From positions 372,001-436,000 of the forward strand of contig NZ_ATHI01000026.1 of assembly GCF_000422245.1 (NCBI RefSeq): a stretch of DNA of 64,000 nt. The letters run 5' to 3'. This document shows, in pieces, positions 10,960 through 19,969 of this stretch. The notes under the pieces were generated by a model. That model saw only the letters and a list, made by a program, of their open reading frames with translations, was not told the DNA's origin and searched no databases. Numbering within the stretch: the first letter of the stretch is position 1; each line of letters begins with the position of its first letter. The position numbers were made by a program, and so were the translations under genes. The DNA is from Alkalidesulfovibrio alkalitolerans DSM 16529 (lineage in GTDB: Bacteria > Desulfobacterota > Desulfovibrionia > Desulfovibrionales > Desulfovibrionaceae).

Positions 10960-12114
10960 TTAGCGCAGTTCGAAGAGGTTTTGGAAGGTGGCTTCGACGC
11001 GGCGGTTGTGGGCGCGGCCTTCCTCGGTGGCGTTGTCGGCGATGGGCCTGGTCAGGCCAAAGCCCTCGGAGTGCACGCGGTTGGGCGCGATGCCGAGCTT
11101 GGTTTCGAGGTAGTCTTCCACGGCCTTGGCGCGACGCTTGGACAAAGCCATGTTGTAAGCGGCCGAGCCGACATTATCGGTGTGGCCCTCGATGAGCACG
11201 GTGGCCTCCGGGTGCGCCTTGAGCAGCGTGGCGACCTTTTCGACTTCGGGCACGTAGGCGGGCTTGATGTCGGACTTGTCGAAGTCGAAGAGAATTTCAA
11301 GGCGCATTTTGATGGGAATGGGGCAGCCACGCGCGTCCACCTTCAGGTGGCGCGGGGTGTCGGGGCAGGCGTCGCGCGAATCGGGCACGCCGTCGCCGTC
11401 GGAATCGGGATCGAGCGGGGCGGCGGCCACGGCCTCGGTGTAGAAGACGTCCTTGACGAACTGGGCGCGGCGGGCCGGATCGGCCATGTCCACGGTGGTC
11501 ACTGCATGGCCGCAGTTGCCCACGGCCGCGATTTCGTCGAGGATAGCCTGGTCATGCGGCTTGGTGGCGTAGCTCACGGTGTGGAAGCAGATGTTGCCGC
11601 CGGAGTTCTTATGCAGTTGTTCGGCCGCGACCACGGGATCACGCCCGGTGTTCTGGCCTCCGTCGGAGAAGATGATGATGGCGGTCTTGCCGGAGAGGTT
11701 CGTGAAGTCCGCGCCGGCCTGACGGATGCCGTCGCCAAGCGGCGTGGCGGGGCCGAGCAGCGTCTTGGCCGCCACGGCGTCGCCAAGCGGTGTGAAGTTG
11801 GCGGCGTAGCCGGAACGGGAATACGGTGTGAGTGCCGCATACTTGTGGTAGGAGGCCACGGTGGCCAGGCCGGAGTTGTAGCCCAACTCGGGGATCAATT
11901 CGTTCATGGCCTTGAGGTCGGCCAGGGCGAGATCGGCCTTGCGCGAGTCGGTGTCGCAGTAGCGCCAGGACATGGAGCCGGACATGTCGAAGAGGACGAT
12001 GAAATTGTCCACCTTACGCACCATCTGACTGGCGGCGAAGGCGGGCGACTGGGCCAGGAGCATGATCGCCACGGCGACCATGGTCGCGAAAGCGAAGCGG
12101 GAGCGTCCGTTCAT
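10960..12114 (-). CDS. Exported VWA-domain protein with TSP3 repeat and OmpA C-terminus
   Basis: A 384-residue protein with a clear signal peptide (VAVAIMLLAQSPAFAAS; cleavage after AFA). A von Willebrand factor A domain follows (VLFDMSGSMSWRY, about residues 40-52; MIDAS DxSxS present; later IIIFSDGGQNTGRD). Next come one Ca2+-binding thrombospondin-3-like repeat (DPDSDGDGVPDSRDACPDTP, about 235-254) and an OmpA/MotB peptidoglycan-binding domain (IEGHTDNVGSAAYNMALSKR, about 308-327). The ATG at 12114 has AAGGAAG 6 nt before it. The architecture suggests a periplasmic or outer-membrane protein anchored to peptidoglycan, with a metal-dependent ligand-binding face. It appears monocistronic, with its own terminator. 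Some Desulfovibrio relatives carry a similar layout, but the ligand is unknown. Confidence 0.9.
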   Translation of the reverse strand: MNGRSRFAFATMVAVAIMLLAQSPAFAASQMVRKVDNFIVLFDMSGSMSWRYCDTDSRKADLALADLKAMNELIPELGYNSGLATVASYHKYAALTPYSRSGYAANFTPLGDAVAAKTLLGPATPLGDGIRQAGADFTNLSGKTAIIIFSDGGQNTGRDPVVAAEQLHKNSGGNICFHTVSYATKPHDQAILDEIAAVGNCGHAVTTVDMADPARRAQFVKDVFYTEAVAAAPLDPDSDGDGVPDSRDACPDTPRHLKVDARGCPIPIKMRLEILFDFDKSDIKPAYVPEVEKVATLLKAHPEATVLIEGHTDNVGSAAYNMALSKRRAKAVEDYLETKLGIAPNRVHSEGFGLTRPIADNATEEGRAHNRRVEATFQNLFELR

Positions 12115-12233
12115 GGCTACTTCCTTCTGTTTGGTTGATGAAAAGGCGAAATTTACTGCCAGAAGACTAGCACGATTCAGCGCATGTAACAACGGAAAAG
12201 GATAAAAAAGGCCGCCATTGGCCGAATTCGCCG

Positions 12234-13766
12234 TCATTTGAAGAAAATGGCGCAGGCGTTGGCGAAGACGCGCGTGTAGCGCCGTGGCTCTTCCAGAATC
12301 GTCTTGCCCGTTGCCCTGGCCATGCCTCGGAGCATGCCCGAGAAGACCGCGTGGTGCACAGGGTAGACTGAATACCAGTAGATGAGCCCGGCGATCCCGC
12401 GTGGCAGGAACCTTGCCAGGATGGTCAACTCCGTCGCGTTGCGGCTGATGGCCTCGACGTGGAACTCGAGGAAGGCCTCGCCCGGCGTCTTCATTTCCGA
12501 GTGCAGCAGGAGTTTTTGCGGCGGCTCGACCGACAGCACACGAAAGAAATCCAGGGCGTCTCCGACGCGGATGTCCTCGGGGTGGCGGCGGCCTCGGTTG
12601 AGACCTGGGCCCGCGATGATCTGGTCGAACAGGCCGCGCATGCGCCACAGGGTGTTGGAGGCGTACCAGCCCGTTTCGCCGCCGATGCGGGTCACTACGG
12701 GCCAGATGTCCTCGGGCGAGGCCTCCAGCACCGCGCGGTAGCCGCACTGCAGTTCCTTGCCGCCCGCGTATTTCGGGTCGCCGCACTGGGTCCATTCGGC
12801 CGGAAAGGCCGTTCCCGCGTCGTGCCAGCAGGTGTCCACCTGGCTTTGCCGCACCTTGTCCAGGGCCCGGGCGATGGTTTCGCGGCAGGAAAGCAGATCT
12901 TGGGGGATGATCGTCCGGATGGAGTCGTCGCGGACCACGCATTCATTGCGCAGCCCTTCGACCAGCGGTCTGGCCAGGGACATGGAAACCGGGGTGATGA
13001 GCTTGAGCCAGTAGGCTGAGAGCGCGGGCGAGAGGACCGGCACCGGGATGATGATTCGTCGCCTGAGCCCGGCGACCTCGGCGTAGAGCTGGATGAGTTG
13101 CTCGTAGGTCAGTATCTCCGGGCCGCCGATGTCGTAGGTCTGGCCGATCGTTTCGGGGTGCTCCAGACAGCCCGCGAGGTATCCGAGCACGTTGGAGATG
13201 GCGATGGGCTGCGATTTCGTGCGCACCCAGCGCGGCGTGAGCATCACCGGCAAGTGTTCGGCCAAGCCGCGCAGTATCTCGAAGGAGGCGCTGCCCGAGC
13301 CCAGGATCATGGCTGCGCGCAGGATGGTCACGGGCGCGGGGCCAAGGGCGAGGATCGTGCCGGTTTCGGCGCGCGAGCGCAGGTGCTCGGAAAGATCGTC
13401 GGACGCGTCTCCGAGGCCCCCGAGGTAGATTATGCGCGAAAGTCCGGCCGCCTTGGCGGCACGGACCATAACGTAGGCGGCCTGACGGTCGGCGGCGGCG
13501 AAGTCGTCGTGACTGGCGCTCATGGAGTGGACGAGATAGTAGGCCGCGCCGCAGCCTGTGGCGGCCGCGATCATCGACTTTTCGTCGTGCAGGTCGGCAG
13601 CGGCGAGTTCCAGGTTCGGGTGTGCGGCCCAGGGGCGGCAGCGCAGCTTGTCCACGGAGCGCGCCACGGCGCGCACGCGATGCCCGCGCTGCAACAGGAG
13701 GGGAACGAGACGGCCGCCCACATAACCTGTGGCGCCGGTGACGAGGACGGGTCTATCTTCGGGCAC
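12234..13766 (-). CDS. SDR-family NAD(P)-binding protein fused to DUF2867
   Basis: A 510-residue two-domain protein. The N-terminal half is an atypical short-chain dehydrogenase/NmrA-like Rossmann domain with VLVTGATGYVGGRLVP at residues 7-22 and later AAYYLVHSMSASHDDF and RIIYLGGLGD. It lacks a clear YxxxK pair, as is usual for NmrA/complex-I-39K-like members. The C-terminal half (from about residue 320; GETGWYASNTLWRMRGLFDQ) matches the DUF2867 pattern, which often follows this SDR type. The GTG at 13766 was chosen because AAGGAG lies 6 nt before it; the frame continues 33 codons upstream without a ribosome site. Substrate unknown. Quinone- or lipid-linked roles have been suggested for similar proteins but cannot be judged here. 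Confidence 0.85.
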   Translation of the reverse strand: MPEDRPVLVTGATGYVGGRLVPLLLQRGHRVRAVARSVDKLRCRPWAAHPNLELAAADLHDEKSMIAAATGCGAAYYLVHSMSASHDDFAAADRQAAYVMVRAAKAAGLSRIIYLGGLGDASDDLSEHLRSRAETGTILALGPAPVTILRAAMILGSGSASFEILRGLAEHLPVMLTPRWVRTKSQPIAISNVLGYLAGCLEHPETIGQTYDIGGPEILTYEQLIQLYAEVAGLRRRIIIPVPVLSPALSAYWLKLITPVSMSLARPLVEGLRNECVVRDDSIRTIIPQDLLSCRETIARALDKVRQSQVDTCWHDAGTAFPAEWTQCGDPKYAGGKELQCGYRAVLEASPEDIWPVVTRIGGETGWYASNTLWRMRGLFDQIIAGPGLNRGRRHPEDIRVGDALDFFRVLSVEPPQKLLLHSEMKTPGEAFLEFHVEAISRNATELTILARFLPRGIAGLIYWYSVYPVHHAVFSGMLRGMARATGKTILEEPRRYTRVFANACAIFFK

Positions 13767-14090
13767 GCTGGTCTCCTTGCCGAGGCCGCGAGGGAGCGGC
13801 GACATGCCTCCGCATCTACGCCAAGGGCGGTTCGCTTGCAATCGCGACCGGGGACTGGCCTGCATGGACCGTTTTGGACGGGGGCAGCGCTGTGTCTATA
13901 ATGATAAGAAGAATGGCCAGAAGAGATGAGGCTGCGGGAAAAAGTAGAGGACCATTGGGAGCGGCAAGTCGGCGATGCCGTAGGCGGCGTGAGAGAGCCA
14001 ATGCCGGACATGGCAGGCGCTGGCGAATTCGAGCTCGCTCCTGATCTGGCGGGAAGTAGGGGCCTTTCCCGAAAAAAGCGCCCCGATCCG

Positions 14091-14119
14091 TTGACAGCCC
14101 CTCGGTAAAAGACTACACG
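14091..14119 (+). promoter_or_regulatory. Sigma-70-type promoter of tRNA-Pro
   Basis: TTGACA (14091-14096), a 17-bp spacer and TACACG (14114-14119), ending 13 bp before the mature tRNA 5' end. A perfect -35 box with a C/G-containing -10 is typical of stable-RNA promoters. Confidence 0.75.
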
Positions 14120-14132
14120 ACTTCCCCTGCGT

Positions 14133-14209
14133 CGGGATGTAGCGCAGACTGGGAGCGCACCTGAATGGGGTTCAGGGGGTCGGAGGTTCAAATCCTCTCA
14201 TCCCGACCA
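14133..14209 (+). tRNA. tRNA-Pro(GGG)
   Basis: The full cloverleaf can be drawn. Acceptor stem CGGGATG / CATCCCG, D arm GCGC / GCGC, anticodon stem CCTGA / TCAGG with loop ATGGGGT giving anticodon GGG, T arm GGAGG TTCAAAT CCTCT, and an encoded ACCA end. It has its own promoter and terminator. The 3' part, from the anticodon loop onward, is the left copy of the long direct repeat that delimits the island, so the gene has served as an integration site yet remains intact. Confidence 0.95.
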
Positions 14210-14311
14210 GTAATTTCGCAGAGTTGGGCCGTCCTTCGGGGCGGCCCTTCTGCTTTTGCATTGCACAATTGCACTACATACGCCCCCGAGTCCCGTTGGT
14301 TCCGACGACCT
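14164..14311. repeat. Left direct repeat (attL-like) of the island
   Basis: A 148-bp stretch starting in the tRNA-Pro anticodon arm (AATGGGGTTCAGGGGG) and running through the tRNA 3' end, its terminator and the last codons of the integrase remnant. It recurs at 36689-36835 with one deleted base and about four substitutions. The tRNA portion is the expected attachment core; the extra flank shared with the right copy includes the 3' end of an integrase gene. Confidence 0.85.
14226..14257 (+). terminator. tRNA-Pro terminator
   Basis: GGGCCGTCC, tetraloop TTCG, GGGCGGCCC (one G-T pair), then TTCTGCTTTT, starting 17 bp after the CCA end. An almost identical copy is in the right-hand repeat at 36750-36782. 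Confidence 0.8.
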
Positions 14312-14876
14312 TCCTCGGCCTGTCTCGGTGGTACTCTTCGGCGAGCGTGGGTATGACCTCGACGGCCCTGGCCCTGGCGGCCGCGCGTGGCTCGTAATAG
14401 TTGGAGTGGATCATCTCGACGGATGTGCCTGCCATGTAGGCGATGGCTGATGGCTCAAGCTCCTGGTCCAGGGCAGTGGTTATCCAGAGATGCCGCACGT
14501 CGTGCATGCATACGTTGTAGAGCAGCCTCGCGGCCCTGGCCGTAGTTTCCAAGGCGGTGTCCAGACGCTTTACCGGCCTGCCCATGTACTCGATCGGATG
14601 TCCGCTGGCGTGTATGGACGCCCTGGCGTGCAGTGCGTGAATGAAGGCAGGAGAACACGCAATAGAGGCGCGCCGACCTGACTTTGGAGTGTGAATTACT
14701 TCGACCCCGCCGCGCTCCAGCTTGACGTGCAGATCGAAGCCCGGTGCGAAAAGATCAGACTGGTCGGGTCGGGCCGGAGTGTTCCATGCCGCCTCCAGCG
14801 CCCAGCGAGGTGCGGCCCTTGCCCTCGATGGTGAAGAGAAATCCAGAGATGGGCGAGACTGGACGGCCTGAGCTAC
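14274..14876 (-). pseudogene. Tyrosine recombinase/integrase, 5'-truncated remnant
   Basis: The minus-strand frame is open from an in-frame TAG at 14877-14879 down to the stop at 14274-14276, about 200 codons. It reads as the C-terminal catalytic part of a tyrosine recombinase: VEVIHTPKSGRRASI (beta-2/3 region), HDVRHLWITTALDQ (HxxR box), IAYMAGTSVEMIHSNYYEP (tracking helix, second histidine position replaced, and the nucleophilic Tyr). The N-terminal SAM-like domain and the first catalytic arginine box are missing, and there is no plausible start before the ATG at 14585. The frame stops where the next gene's stop begins, suggesting a deletion. Its 3' end lies in the long direct repeat. Confidence 0.8.
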
Positions 14877-14891
14877 CTATCCCTTCGGAAT

Positions 14892-17414
14892 TCAGGATTC
14901 TTGCTGTTTTCTCGCCAGCACATAACGTGTCGTGGGCCCCTTGCCAATTTTTTCGAGCAGGCCTCGCGCGACAAGGTCTTGGATGTCGTAAGTGGCGGTT
15001 CGCTTGGATATGCTGCCATCCATGAGACGAAGGAGATCCTTGCTCGTGATGTCGCCATTGCGCACGGCAAACTCGTAGGCCGCTATTTGCCTCCGGTTGA
15101 GGTCCGGTGGGAATGTATCGCGCGGGGAGGACGACGACGAGCCGGTGGACAGCGGTTCGCGGTCGCCGTCGGGCGGCAGGAGGGGCGTGTCTCCATTTCG
15201 CGGTACCAACAACGAGGCGTCGGCCGTCTCCATGTCGAGATTGAGTTGTTCGGCCTGGATGATCTTGCCTTCGACCATGACTGCGGCAGTGATGATGACG
15301 TGTTTGAGCTCTCGGATGTTTCCGGGCCAATGGTAGATGACAAGCTTTTCGAGCGCCCCGCGCGACAAGGTAAGGCCGGACCGCCCAGCCATGCGCTCGG
15401 CTTCGCGAAGGAAGTGCAGCGCCAGAGAGGGAACATTTTGGCGATGTTCACGCAAAGGTGGGGTCTGAATGGTGATGACCTTCAATCTGTAATAAAGGTC
15501 TTCTCTGAATTTTCCCTGTTCTATGAGTGTCTTAAGGTCGAAGTTCGTGGCCGTGATCAGGCGCACGTCCACATCGGTCTCCTTATCGCTTCCCAAAGGT
15601 TTGACCTTGCGCATGGATATTGCTCGCAGCAAAGCCTGTTGCACCTTGAGTGACGCCGATTGAATCTCGTCCAGAAAAAGCGTTCCCCCGTTAGCCTCCA
15701 GAAACGCTCCGCGGCGGTCCGTCTTGCCGTCGGTGAATGCTCCCTTGACGTGCCCGAACAGCGTGTCGAGAAGCAGGTTTTCGTCCAGTTCTCCGCAATT
15801 GATGGATATGAACGGTTTGTCCGCGCGCCGCGAAAGCCGATGAACCGCTTCCGCGGCGAGTTGCTTGCCGGTGCCAGTCTCTCCCTCGATGAGCACGTCC
15901 ACATCGACCTGACCCGCCTTGGCGATATCGCGCTTCAGTTGCGACATGAGCGGTCCGGAGCCGATGAATTCGGGGAATACGTCATCGACTCCTGGCGGAT
16001 GGTGATCGACGGCGAGAGTGGCTGGCTCCTTGAGGGCTACCGACTCGATCTCCATGTCCTTGGCCCTGATTTCGTCGAATTGTTTCCGAATGGTCGCGAT
16101 CATTGAATTGATTGATTCCTTGAGGGTTTCGGCTTCGTATCCGGTCTCATGCAGCCGGATTTCCTCCCACCGCCCCTTGTCGCGAACGTGGGCGACCGCG
16201 GATGCCAGTTCGATCAGGCCGTGCGTGGTCCGACGAGCCGTGATCGCGATGACTCCGGTGATAGCCAGCACGGCGATGACGGTGATGACGATCATCACGT
16301 CAAGATGTCGGTAGCCCGCGAGCTCGATCAAGACGCTTCTGTCGACATACCCCACCCCGCCAATGACCACCGGCGCCTCCCCAAGAGACAAAACGAGTTG
16401 CACTGGAGCGTAGGCAAGAAAATAGTTGCGGTCGGAGGACCTGCCATAGGCATCGTCCACCGCGCGGAGCAGCCCTTTGCCTCCGTTTCGGGCGTCATCG
16501 ACGATTTGCCAGTAACGCCCCTCGTCGTCCGCAGGTCTGAACGCGTTTGGAAGTCCAGGCCTGCCAAGGGTTCCGCGTTTGACAGCACGGAATTCGAGGG
16601 TGTTCAGATCGGCCTCGGGGATTTCGACCGATTCGGATTGAAAGATCACCCATCCCTCATCGTCGAAAAAGAAAGTGTATCGGGAAAGGCGAGGATTGCG
16701 AGGAAAAGCAAAAACCGGCGATTTCTTCGAATCGTAAAGCGACAAGATGTTCCGGATATTGCGAGCGTCGATGGCAAGGTAGAGAAATCCTGTGATGTCC
16801 CCGTTCTCGTCCTGGCATGGAGTGACGAAGCGGATGACCTTCACTGAAAAGCGCGCGTGCGGATTCTCCTCGGTCGGAAAAGGATATTCCACCTCCTTAA
16901 ACCGCGAAAGCCAGACCTCGCCCATCTTCAGGCCATCGATCCGGCCATACAAAAGAACAGGACTTGGCCGGATTTCCCTCATCTCATCCGGGGTCAATCG
17001 GATGGTCATGTTTCCCTGGGTGACAAACGCGATGTGCTGTCCTTCTCGCTTGGGTATGTAGCCGAACTCGGTGAATATTTCTCCTCCGATGCCTTTCAGG
17101 TCGGAAAGATAGCGCGCCATCCCTTCGGGCGTTATCGGCATCCTCGCCGCGAAAAGCAGATCACGCTTGTACTTCGCGAGGTAGTCCTCGACCGCATGGG
17201 CAGTGGTCGTGGCGTGAAGTCTGGAGATGCGCTCAAGAGCGATGGATATGAACTCGGACGACGTCCAGTACGTGGCGTATCCCGTGGCGGCCAAGACTAT
17301 CATCGAGGAAGGGATGAGGGAAAGCAGCAGCCGAGTGCGCAGCTTGCGCCGCTCGGGCTTACGCTGGGAACGCGCCAGACGCAGGAACCAATCCTTCACA
17401 TCGCTTAAACGCAT
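14892..17414 (-). CDS. Membrane-bound sigma-54-activator-like regulator with periplasmic sensor
   Basis: An 840-residue protein. Order: membrane helix (LLLSLIPSSMIVLAATGYAT, about 28-48), a roughly 320-residue periplasmic double-CACHE-like sensor, a second helix (VMIVITVIAVLAITGVIAIT, about 370-390), HAMP (about 390-450), AAA+ sigma-54 activator domain (Walker A GETGTGKQ about 509; Walker B GGTLFLDEI about 580; WPGNIREL) and a C-terminal winged helix (SKDLLRLMDGSISKRTATYD). The sigma-54-contact loop reads GAFTDG instead of GAFTGA, and the DNA-binding part is not the usual Fis helix-turn-helix. The ATG at 17414 has GGGGAG 7 nt upstream. It is divergent from the CBS/symporter operon, whose promoter is sigma-54 type, so it is the obvious candidate regulator. 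The ligand is unknown. Confidence 0.9.
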   Translation of the reverse strand: MRLSDVKDWFLRLARSQRKPERRKLRTRLLLSLIPSSMIVLAATGYATYWTSSEFISIALERISRLHATTTAHAVEDYLAKYKRDLLFAARMPITPEGMARYLSDLKGIGGEIFTEFGYIPKREGQHIAFVTQGNMTIRLTPDEMREIRPSPVLLYGRIDGLKMGEVWLSRFKEVEYPFPTEENPHARFSVKVIRFVTPCQDENGDITGFLYLAIDARNIRNILSLYDSKKSPVFAFPRNPRLSRYTFFFDDEGWVIFQSESVEIPEADLNTLEFRAVKRGTLGRPGLPNAFRPADDEGRYWQIVDDARNGGKGLLRAVDDAYGRSSDRNYFLAYAPVQLVLSLGEAPVVIGGVGYVDRSVLIELAGYRHLDVMIVITVIAVLAITGVIAITARRTTHGLIELASAVAHVRDKGRWEEIRLHETGYEAETLKESINSMIATIRKQFDEIRAKDMEIESVALKEPATLAVDHHPPGVDDVFPEFIGSGPLMSQLKRDIAKAGQVDVDVLIEGETGTGKQLAAEAVHRLSRRADKPFISINCGELDENLLLDTLFGHVKGAFTDGKTDRRGAFLEANGGTLFLDEIQSASLKVQQALLRAISMRKVKPLGSDKETDVDVRLITATNFDLKTLIEQGKFREDLYYRLKVITIQTPPLREHRQNVPSLALHFLREAERMAGRSGLTLSRGALEKLVIYHWPGNIRELKHVIITAAVMVEGKIIQAEQLNLDMETADASLLVPRNGDTPLLPPDGDREPLSTGSSSSSPRDTFPPDLNRRQIAAYEFAVRNGDITSKDLLRLMDGSISKRTATYDIQDLVARGLLEKIGKGPTTRYVLARKQQES

Positions 17415-17540
17415 CGCCAATCTCCCCGTTTTGAACCGCGGCAAGCGCCCTGCCTCCCGTGGCGCCTTCTTCAGGCATGGCATGAAACCCCGACCATTTG
17501 CCCGGTATCGTCTCCAAGGACCCCACGGGCGCCCTGCGGC

Positions 17541-17610
17541 TATCGCGCAATAGAGCACTAGCAGGCTCTCCAATCACGCACAAGGAAAAGTTATGCATAA
17601 AATCGCGCAT
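17541..17610. promoter_or_regulatory. Candidate upstream activator sites (WATCGCGCAW)
   Basis: TATCGCGCAA (17541-17550) and AATCGCGCAT (17601-17610) are 60 bp apart, centre to centre, and lie 140-210 bp upstream of the sigma-54 promoter, a normal distance for enhancer sites. The same 10-mer occurs twice, inverted, upstream of the second sigma-54 promoter at 31396-31437. Function is inferred from recurrence and position. Confidence 0.4.
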
Positions 17611-17750
17611 GGTAGGGCAATGGAAGGCGCTTGCTCCACGCAATCGACCCTCTTCACATGGCGCCTTGGCCAAGATAGTGATAAAATAAACAAATAAAAA
17701 ACTAGTTTAATCAGCATGTTGTCGTTCAGCTGTCGCTTGCGCGAGCAGTT

Positions 17751-17767
17751 TAGGCACGGCATTTGAT
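17751..17767 (+). promoter_or_regulatory. Sigma-54 (-24/-12) promoter of first CBS/symporter operon
   Basis: TAGGCACGGCATTTGAT fits the consensus YTGGCACGRNNNTTGCW with two mismatches; GG and GA are separated by exactly 10 bp. It lies 123 bp upstream of the CBS gene and between that gene and the divergent sigma-54-activator-like gene. Confidence 0.65.
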
Positions 17768-17780
17768 AAGTTTAGCTCTG

Positions 17781-17794
17781 ATTTGCGCGCAAAT
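17781..17794. promoter_or_regulatory. Perfect palindrome near the expected transcription start
   Basis: ATTTGCGCGCAAAT is a perfect 14-bp palindrome about 13 bp downstream of the -12 element. It could be an operator for an additional repressor or a relative of the WATCGCGCAW sites. No function is established. Confidence 0.35.
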
Positions 17795-17890
17795 GGTTTT
17801 TCAGGTTCGCGCCACGAGGCGCGCCGAGTTCAGAAACATGGATCGTGCACGATCTCGACTCTTACGGAAAGTACCAGAGGAGCGAGAATG

Positions 17891-18445
17891 ATGAATGGAA
17901 CAGTCAAGGATTTCATGGTCCCCATTGGCAAGTTTCCCATGATCTCCGATACGGCGACCTTCGCCGGGGCGGTCATGGCGCTTGATCGCGCCCAGGAGGA
18001 ATATCTCTCGGGAAAAAGAGAGCAGCGCATCCTCCTCGTCCGCGACGAAGACAACAAGATCGTGGGCAAGCTCTCACCCATCGATGTCGTACGCGGCCTG
18101 GAGCCAGACTACGACAAGCTCGTCGATGAGCAGGCCAGCGCTCTGGTCGGCAATTTCGACTACGTCATCCAGACGATGAAGAATCAGGTCACTCTTTGGT
18201 CGAAGCCGCTCGATGACCTGTGCTCGACTGCCAAGGATATGCTTGTGCGGGATTTTGTGAGCAATCCTTCGCAGTCGCAGATCATCGGCGCAGAAGAGTC
18301 CCTCAATGCCGCTTTCCACCGCTTTGTCATGTTCAAGCACGACTCGCTTTTCGTGATGGACGGACAAAAACTTGTCGGGCTCATCCGTTTTTCGGACGTA
18401 TATAAGGAAATCAGCAGGCGAATAAAGGAAGTCTGCCGCCTGTAA
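17891..18445 (+). CDS. Stand-alone CBS-pair protein, module 1
   Basis: A 184-residue cytoplasmic protein made only of two CBS motifs. CBS1 runs from VKDFMVPIGKFPMIS to KIVGKLSPIDVVRGL; CBS2 from LVRDFVSNPSQSQII to QKLVGLIRFSDVYKEI, ending RRIKEVCRL. CBS pairs commonly bind adenine nucleotides or other small ligands and control a partner, often a transporter. The Met at 17891 is chosen by alignment to the paralogue at 31689 (MNERV against MNGTV) and an AGGAG 8 nt upstream. It is the first gene after the sigma-54 promoter and 55 bp before the symporter gene. The paralogue at 31689 is very similar; the one at 21267 is more divergent. A role gating the symporter is inference. Confidence 0.85.
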   Translation: MNGTVKDFMVPIGKFPMISDTATFAGAVMALDRAQEEYLSGKREQRILLVRDEDNKIVGKLSPIDVVRGLEPDYDKLVDEQASALVGNFDYVIQTMKNQVTLWSKPLDDLCSTAKDMLVRDFVSNPSQSQIIGAEESLNAAFHRFVMFKHDSLFVMDGQKLVGLIRFSDVYKEISRRIKEVCRL

Positions 18446-18500
18446 CACAGGCGCTGCAAGCAAACAACTATCCACCAGGTCGACATACGGAGGTCTCACC

Positions 18501-19955
18501 ATGAGTGCTCACGCAGCTCCAGGCAATTCGCCCGATGAACTCGTCGTCCACGAAGAAGAATCCCAGGGACCGGTGCAATCCGGCCGGACGATACTGCTCA
18601 AGGTTCTTTTCGCCTTCGCCGTGGGCATAGGCATTTATCTGCTGCCCACCCCCGAAACCCTTCCTGCGCAGGGCCATAAATTCCTGGCTCTGGTGACTAC
18701 GGTGATCATCCTGTGGGTGTCCGAGGCCATCCCCATCGGCGTGACCGCGCTTTGCGCCGCCGCCGGCCTCATCCTCTTCGGCATCGAGTCGCCAAACAGG
18801 GCGTGGGCACCCTTCGCCAGCCCCGCGGTCATGTTCGTGCTCATGATCATCATGTTCGGCGTGGTGTTGAACGAGGTCGGCTTGGCCAACCGCATCATGT
18901 CGTGGATATTCAAGATAGCCGGAACAGGCGTCAAGCGGCTGAGCTTCGTGCTGGCCGTGGGCTGCACCATGCTGGCCACGATCTTTCACGATGCGACAGT
19001 CACGGTCATCATGATCTTCGCCCTGGTCCCAGTGCTGCGTGCCATGGGGATCACTCCGGGTAAAAGCAACAATCTTTCCAAATTTTTCATCATCCTCATT
19101 CCCCTGGCCGCATCCGCTGGCGGATTCGGCACGCTGCTGGGTGGCGGCAGAAACCCGCTGGCCGTCGAAATCCTCGCCAAGTACACCAACGGCGCGGTCA
19201 ACGTCGGGTTCATGGAATACCTCATCATCCAGTTTCCCCTTTCCATATTCACAGCCCTCGCCACATGGGCGGTAGTGTACATGATCTTCAGGCCCAAGGA
19301 GAAAGAGCTCCCCGCAGCCGTCAGGATCGAGAAGATGCCGCCCATGCGAGGCAAGGAACTCGGCGTGACCATCATCTTCACGCTGACCTTCATCCTCTGG
19401 ACCTTCTCGGATCTCACGGGCTGGCACGTGAGCGTGGTCGCCGCCCTGGCTCTGGCGGGATTCTGCGGTCCAAAGTTCATCTCGTTCAAGACCATCTGCG
19501 ACAAGTTCCCGTGGGAGTCGTGGATCGTTTTCGGCGCCGGCGTCTCCCTTGGCGCGTCGATGCTCAACTCGGGCGCGGGCAAGTATCTGGCGGAAGTCTG
19601 CTTGCCGCTCTTGCAGGGGCAACCTTCATTCCTGGTTTTCTATGGGATGGGCTTCTTCGGGTCGTTCCTTTCTAGCATGATGAGCAACTCGGCGGCCGTG
19701 GCCCTGACGCTGCCCATCACCCTGCCCATGGCCGAGATGCTGAACATGTCGCCTCAGGCCGTGGCGCTGCTCGCACCCATAACCACCTCGTTCATCATGC
19801 TGGTCATCGGCTGTCCGCCGACCATCATCGCCTACAGCACCGGCTATTTCAGCCAAGTGGATTTCATCAAGGTGGCCGTGCCCTGGTGTCTGGTTCTGCT
19901 CGGCGTGGCCGTCGTGGGGGTCATGTTCTACTGGCCGATGATCGGATTCTATTAG
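18501..19955 (+). CDS. DASS/SLC13-like anion symporter, module 1
   Basis: A 484-residue integral membrane protein with about 11-12 helices and an acidic N-terminal tail (DELVVHEEESQGPVQSGR). It has the two-fold repeat of the divalent anion:Na+ symporter/ion-transporter superfamily: TEAIPIG-like VSEAIPIGVTALCA, GGFGTLLGGGRNPLAVEI in the first half; MSNSAAVALTLPITLPMAEM and IGCPPTIIAYSTGYFSQ in the second. At the position of the first SNT sodium motif it reads HDATVTVIM, whereas the second retains SNSA. CGGAGG precedes the ATG by 8 nt. Sulfate or dicarboxylate is the likely substrate class; the sequence cannot decide. Paralogues are at 21897 and 32310. Confidence 0.88.
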   Translation: MSAHAAPGNSPDELVVHEEESQGPVQSGRTILLKVLFAFAVGIGIYLLPTPETLPAQGHKFLALVTTVIILWVSEAIPIGVTALCAAAGLILFGIESPNRAWAPFASPAVMFVLMIIMFGVVLNEVGLANRIMSWIFKIAGTGVKRLSFVLAVGCTMLATIFHDATVTVIMIFALVPVLRAMGITPGKSNNLSKFFIILIPLAASAGGFGTLLGGGRNPLAVEILAKYTNGAVNVGFMEYLIIQFPLSIFTALATWAVVYMIFRPKEKELPAAVRIEKMPPMRGKELGVTIIFTLTFILWTFSDLTGWHVSVVAALALAGFCGPKFISFKTICDKFPWESWIVFGAGVSLGASMLNSGAGKYLAEVCLPLLQGQPSFLVFYGMGFFGSFLSSMMSNSAAVALTLPITLPMAEMLNMSPQAVALLAPITTSFIMLVIGCPPTIIAYSTGYFSQVDFIKVAVPWCLVLLGVAVVGVMFYWPMIGFY

Positions 19956-19969
19956 GCGCATTGCAAACG

